A stretch of 64,000 nucleotides of DNA from Strongylocentrotus droebachiensis (lineage: Eukaryota; Echinodermata; Echinoidea; Camarodonta; Strongylocentrotidae), in assembly GCA_035222895.1 (NCBI GenBank), contig JAVYIG010001837.1:186001-250000 (forward strand), given 5' to 3'. The notes beneath the pieces were generated by a model. The model saw only the letters and a list, made by a program, of their open reading frames with translations. It was not told the origin of the DNA and made no database searches. A program made the translations under genes and the position numbers. The first letter of the stretch is position 1; each line of letters begins with the position of its first letter. Below, piece after piece: positions 59,400 through 64,000 of the stretch.

Positions 59400-59505
59400 A
59401 AAAAAAATAATAATAATAATAATAATAATTAAATAAATAAATAAAGATAATAATAATAATAACAGTAAATATAAATAATGATAATAATAATAAACAAATA
59501 ACTAA
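59331..59505. repeat. Poly-C/poly-A and (TAA)n microsatellite
   Basis: C run, A run, then TAA/TAAA repeats. Confidence 0.95.
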
Positions 59506-59892
59506 AATAAATGTTTTAAAAAGGAAGACAGAATGAGTGAGATATCTTCATGTTTCATTATGTTGCACTTGTTGTGATGTATAACTTTCCTCTAATCATA
59601 GCTCCTATTCATGAGATATTAAGTTATTAATAGTATTAATGTAAATCATGTTACTGTTCCTTAAAAGTATAGACAGATCCAAATTAAACACTCCAATTCT
59701 ACAATTTATATGGTATACACATACTTCTAATGTCATTATATTAATTGCACAACCAAAATTAACGTCAACCTCCTGAATAAACTATGTGCGACGCAATCGA
59801 AATGTGCGTTACTATGTCGGTATTCAGACAGGTGAAATCGTTTAAGACATATTATTTTCATGTCAGCGGTTAAAGTTACAGATGCTCCCTGA

Positions 59893-60108
59893 ATCCGTCA
59901 AACCCACGCTGAGCAGGATCACGTCACAGTTATCGTCAAGCTTCATGACTGGCTGAGAAATAAAGAGACAGTTTCACTGCATGGATGCACAGATGGAGAT
60001 GCCGGAGATAGGTTCGTGATGGTGGTTGATTGCGGAGGTGCAGCGTATCACACGCTCATAAATAGTGTGGTTCAACAAAATAATATGGAACGATGGTCAT
60101 CGCTGTGA
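59893..60108 (+). CDS. Candidate ORF fragment, 71 codons without early ATG
   Basis: Open plus-strand frame between two TGA codons. It reads IRQTHAEQDHVTVIVKLHDW, then LRNKETVSLHGCTDGDAGDR, then FVMVVDCGGAAYHTLINSVV, ending in a polar tail. The Gly/Asp-rich centre and hydrophobic strands look more protein-like than nearby chance frames, and GC is raised. A possible acceptor (gttaaagttacag) precedes it at 59880, but in that frame the upstream codons are closed by the TGA at 59890, so a spliced connection is not established. An overlapping frame from ATG at 59882 (MLPESVKPTLSRITSQLSSS) also looks plausible. No family recognised; a conserved non-coding block is the main alternative. Confidence 0.2.
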   Translation: MRQTHAEQDHVTVIVKLHDWLRNKETVSLHGCTDGDAGDRFVMVVDCGGAAYHTLINSVVQQNNMERWSSL

Positions 60109-60370
60109 AAATGTTCTCAAGTTAAGATGTCATGTGTTAAGACAATTATCCACGAGCCTCACTAGCTAACTTATATCTTACTCCCTCATTCTATCCCTAC
60201 ATCATAACCCCCACACAACTTTAGCTCAATACTACCCTCGGATATCATATCAACACCCCCAGGACATTGACACCCGGACACCTAACTCAAAGACAAGTAC
60301 CCCCCCCCCTCCCGTTGTTGCCTTATGGTGATTTGGAACTTGCAAGGTAAATAACAAGACGCGTGGCTAA

Positions 60371-61645
60371 AGCCCCCATCACACCAATCTAGTTCTCACT
60401 TGTTCTCGAAAATGTTGCCAAACGGGCTCAAACTGTGTGCAAACGGAGTTGAACGTAATAGCAACTGTTTGCAACCTGTTTAAAGACTTTATGGACGGGC
60501 TCGGACTGGACTAATGTCTCTAATACGATCCTAGTTCGTTCATTAACAGTCCACAATACGCCCAACTCGTCTGTACCCGTCCACATTCAGTTCATATCAA
60601 GTTCAGATCGGATAAATTTGATATTTCAAAGCAGTCCAAACCATTTTTACTAGTTCGGCACTTGTTCTAACTAGTTTATAACCCAACCACCCCGTTCAGA
60701 GACAGTTCAACTCGTCCACATCTTGTTCTTAGTGCGTTCGAACGCGCTTCTATCGTGCTTTGCAATCCCGTCCTGGTTCGAGGGCTATACAAACCTAGCG
60801 CGTTCTTCCTCATTGATTCTCGACCACATCACGTGGTAACACGTTCCTAGTAGGATCGAAGTACGGCAATTTCGTTCATAATACGGCAATTCCGCTCGTA
60901 GTACGTCCATCTCGTTTTAAGTACGTTGTCACTCCGCCCAATTGCAGGACGGGGAGAATTTTGAACAGGCTCAAAGTTCTAGACCACCCTTCTCGTCCAA
61001 GCCAGTCCGAGCCTGTCCATGAAGTCATTAAAAAGATCGTAAATAGTTGCTAATACGTTCACTCCGTTCACACACAGTTTGATCCCGTTTGGCAACATTT
61101 TCCAGAACGTAGTGAGAACTAGTTTGGTGTGATAGGTGCTTGACTTGAACGTCTTGATCTGCAAAGCCTAAATCGTTGAAGTTGAACAGAAATGAGGAAT
61201 GGGGAGAACGCTCTGGGTTTGTATAACTCCAGAGTCAGGACGGGATTGCACACGCTCAAGGAGCGCGTTCGAACGCACTCAGAACGAGATGAGGAAGAGT
61301 TGAACTGCCTCTGAACGGGGTGGTCGGGTTAAAAACTAGTTAGAATAAGTGGCGAACTAGTTAGAATGGGTTTGGACCTATTGGGAACGAGGAAGAACTG
61401 GTTAATAATGGGTTTAAACTGACTACGGACTAGCTTGGACTGCCTAATCTACCCGATCTGAACTTAATATGAACTGGCTGTGGACGGGGAACAAACGAGA
61501 TGGACGTATTGAGGACTGTTTACGAACGAACTAGGATCGTATTATAGACATTTTTTTACACATTCTGCCCCGACCACAACCCGTCTTACGATTTTCTAGG
61601 ACGGTTCCAGAACGTAGTGAGAACTAGTTCGGTGTGATGGGGGCT
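60371..61645. mobile_element. Rearranged foldback element, Harbinger-like
   Basis: 1275 bp, ends AGCCCCCATCACACCAATCT and rc AGCCCCCATCACACCGAACT, flanked by TAA (60368-60370, 61646-61648). Long inverted repeats: 60371-60520 pairs with 60955-61137, and 60519-60800 pairs with 61200-61560, in an order that is not a simple palindrome. No transposase. Confidence 0.8.
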
Positions 61646-61648
61646 TAA

Positions 61649-62030
61649 AGCTGGAGGAATAAATTTATTGTTCTGTAGTTTAAAAAAAAAGATAATAATA
61701 ACAGTAACAAAATAACGGTAAAAATACGCCATTTTATTATCGTTTTCACTATCAAATAAAATTCTCCCTATAGCAATACTTGTCCAGGTTTGTTTTAGGG
61801 GCTAATTCTCTAAGGGTTTGTTTTCCGTGACACAGTTTTTTTGTTTAATCTGTTAAGGGATGATAAGTCAAGGACATAGTTAATATTGCTGATTTAAATC
61901 TTGAAAAGTCAATTAATGCAAATTTGAGAATGTTAGAATGATTTTCTATCACGCTTTGAAAAAAATATAGATCGAATTCCAGTTGAAATTGTTGACCCTT
62001 TTTCCGTTTATGTCGGGGAGATAAATAAAG
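61649..62030. other. Unique DNA
   Basis: Nothing recognised. Confidence 0.35.
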
Positions 62031-62160
62031 ACAGACAGAGAGACAGACAGAGAGACAGACAGAGAGAGACACAGAGAGAGTGAGCAACGAAAGAGGGGGA
62101 AGAAAGAATGAAAGAGGAAAGAGAAAGGGGAAGTACGAAGGGAGACAATGAGATAGAGAG
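62031..62160. repeat. (ACAGAGAG)n and purine-rich tract
   Basis: ACAG/AGAG repeats then A/G-rich sequence. Confidence 0.9.
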
Positions 62161-62479
62161 AGGTGATAGTGTAGGGAACAGAGTTTAAAAAGAATAATTT
62201 TGCTTGATATACCTTAGATTGCAAGGTTGGGAGACAGTGCATAAAAACTCAATTAAGGACGTAAATGACTATGAATAATGGCCCCGATTAGTGGTAAGGT
62301 GCTTATAAGGCTGATAGGTTATCGAGTTATATTCAAATTATCCGGCTTGGTTCAGTCCGGTATCTCTAAAGTCGATTTATGTATAAAGCTCGTGGATATA
62401 AAAAGACCATTACGCCTTGATGGCGACATATGAGCCTATATCAAGCACCAGGATTCCGATTTACTATTCAAATCGTAGG

Positions 62480-63210
62480 GGTCAATTTAGAGTGCGTGCC
62501 TAGGATCACGTGAACAAACTTTAAAATCAAACCAATTAAAGTTTATTTGAGGATATCTCATCCAGGATGTTAATGTTTAAAGGTTTCTTTCAAAAAAAAA
62601 AAAAAAAATATACCAACAACAGCAGAAGCATCAACGAGTTTTTGTCAACAACAACATAAACACAATACAAACAACAACAGCAAGAGTGTCGTTCAAGCAA
62701 ATAAATTGTTATATAACTAAAACCACTGCAACGGTATTAATTGTTGGTATAAAGTATTCATAGTTCATTTCAAAACAGGGTCAATTTAAAGTACATGCCT
62801 AGGATCACGTGAATAAACTAAAAAAGCGTTCCAACTAAAGGTTACTTTAGGGTCGTTCTCTTCCACGTGTTCGCTGATCACTTAATGACTTCCATGATGC
62901 TCTATATATGTTGCAGAGGATTTAAAGAAGAAAATGTTGCTGCCCATTATTTAAAAAAAACGCAGAATTCACCTCCACACATTTTTATGCCAGTTTTGTT
63001 AGCGTGATAATGTGACCAAAATTGGAATTTCAACATTCTGAATCTACTATAAAGACAATTATAACGTTCAGATTAATAATTTAACAATAATGCTAAAAGG
63101 GGGCAAAAACAGTGGCAGCATCAATCAAGCAAAGAAATGTTGATAAAAATACAACGTAAGAAAGTCATTAAAATATGTATCGTATCCATATAGTTCATTT
63201 AAAAAAAGGA
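62480..63210 (+). repeat. Diverged direct repeat with CACGTG core
   Basis: GGGTCAATTTARAG then GCCTAGGATCACGTGAA at 62500 and again at 62796, followed by AACTAAAG/AATTAAAG and later by CATAGTTCATTT/ATAGTTCATTT near 62760 and 63190. Roughly 295-bp units, at least two and a partial third. Confidence 0.65.
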
Positions 63211-63399
63211 AATGCATTTTATTGCAGTCGTTCTGGGAAAATATCGGGCATTTCGACAATCAAACATTTTATACTTACTCCGAAATAGCATTGTATAAAA
63301 TCAATATGGCTAAAAATAGAATTTCCATATGCAAGTACTTCAAAACGCTGAAATTGCATTGATTTATTAGATCATTTCCTACCAGATGTATGTATATAT

Positions 63400-63821
63400 T
63401 TGATAGAGCACCGACTAAGATCAATGTCTGTTACCTCGACACAAGTTGGCGTCTCACTAAATTCCCTGAAATGCCAACTCGAGTTCTGTCCTCGTTCTGC
63501 CCCTGAAATGCGAGTCACACTCAGGCGACCACCTCTACAACCACTTACGAATCATATCTCGTTACAGTCGGCATGGAGATGTACATTTTCTTTTTCCCTC
63601 CTCATCAACGCCAGTAAATGCACTTTCTCCTCGAAGACACCGTCATCGCTGTGCTCATCTATGTTACTTGGTTCAGTCTAAATGGTGCGTTGGACGCAAC
63701 ATCACCCAGGCTATTCGGATGGGAGAATCGTTTTGCGGAAATGCTTTCTTTAGCCAATAGATGTCAAGGTACCTGTAATATAAGCCAAGGTCCCCCTTTT
63801 CGCGGAATACAATTTAATTGA
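63400..63821. other. GC-enriched block with competing short ORFs
   Basis: Repeat-free block of raised GC near the window end. The plus strand has two overlapping frames (63400-63681 and 63618-63821); the second meets a donor-like CAAG/gtacct at about 63768. The minus strand has an acceptor-like cttatattacag at about 63770 followed by an open stretch starting YLDIYWLKKAFPQNDSPIRI that soon stops. None is decisive. It may be an exon, a 5' UTR or a regulatory block. Confidence 0.25.
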
Positions 63822-64000
63822 TTTTCGTTTTAGTTTAAGATGAAAGTTGGAAGATTTAAGCTATCGATGAAATATTTATAAAATCAAACTGACAACACAA
63901 ATGTATAAATACTATTTGCAGTTTCTCTATTATTTGGTATGCAAAACATAACTTGATTAAAAAATAGGGCTATTTAATTAGCCAAAAGTCAAAATAGCTT

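Overview
This is an AT-rich, gene-poor stretch of animal nuclear DNA. Long microsatellites, C/G homopolymer runs, tens of short terminal-inverted-repeat elements nested in one another, small exons with GT-AG splice sites and a 200-N scaffold gap all fit a marine invertebrate. The overall style is most like a sea urchin (Echinoidea). That assignment is inference from style; no marker gene confirms it. There is no rRNA, operon or CRISPR, and no open reading frame long enough to be a transposase, reverse transcriptase or viral gene.

Protein-coding content is slight. The best evidence is a series of small minus-strand exon candidates at 46385-46474, 38037-38140, 37534-37643, 17033-17088 and 8863-8947. 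Each is open and has plausible splice signals, and their reading phases (0/0, 0/2, 2/1, 1/0, 0/1) fit one another in order. They may be part of a single gene of more than 38 kb whose ends I cannot see and whose family I do not recognise. Weaker coding candidates are at 8948-9118, 16708-16840, 59893-60108 and in the block 63400-63821. Several repeat-free blocks of raised GC (3098-3640, 18500-18950, 29940-30240, 39150-39560, 50330-50660, 56780-57010) could be regulatory or conserved non-coding DNA. The block at 29940 contains a perfect RFX-type X-box.

Most of the interpretable content is non-autonomous mobile DNA. At least five families are flanked by TTAA target duplications (21618, 25726, 40556 with a second element inside it at 40683, 44181, 48483, 57943), as expected of Kolobok or piggyBac-type transposition. 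TA-flanked mariner-like elements lie at 22932, 23865, 31491 and 46237. hAT-like elements lie at 23099, 27780, 22230 and 52581. A family with AGGCCTG ends and 3-bp duplications has four copies. TAA/TTA-flanked Harbinger-like elements lie at 58853 and 60371, the latter a rearranged foldback. There is also a small hairpin family, a SINE-like repeat and three tRNA-like SINE heads. Interrupted and uninterrupted copies in the same window let several insertions be reconstructed exactly.

Layout: 0-1.6 kb GA repeat and a degenerate satellite; 1.6-9 kb mostly unique DNA, a CT-rich block and the last exon candidate; 9-20 kb unique DNA and microsatellites with a 56-nt exon; 20-28 kb nested elements; 28-37 kb sparse repeats and the X-box block; 37-47 kb three exons plus TTAA elements; 47-53 kb repeats, a higher-order pyrimidine satellite and the gap; 53-64 kb C-rich tandem repeats, nested elements, the foldback and a diverged repeat with CACGTG cores.
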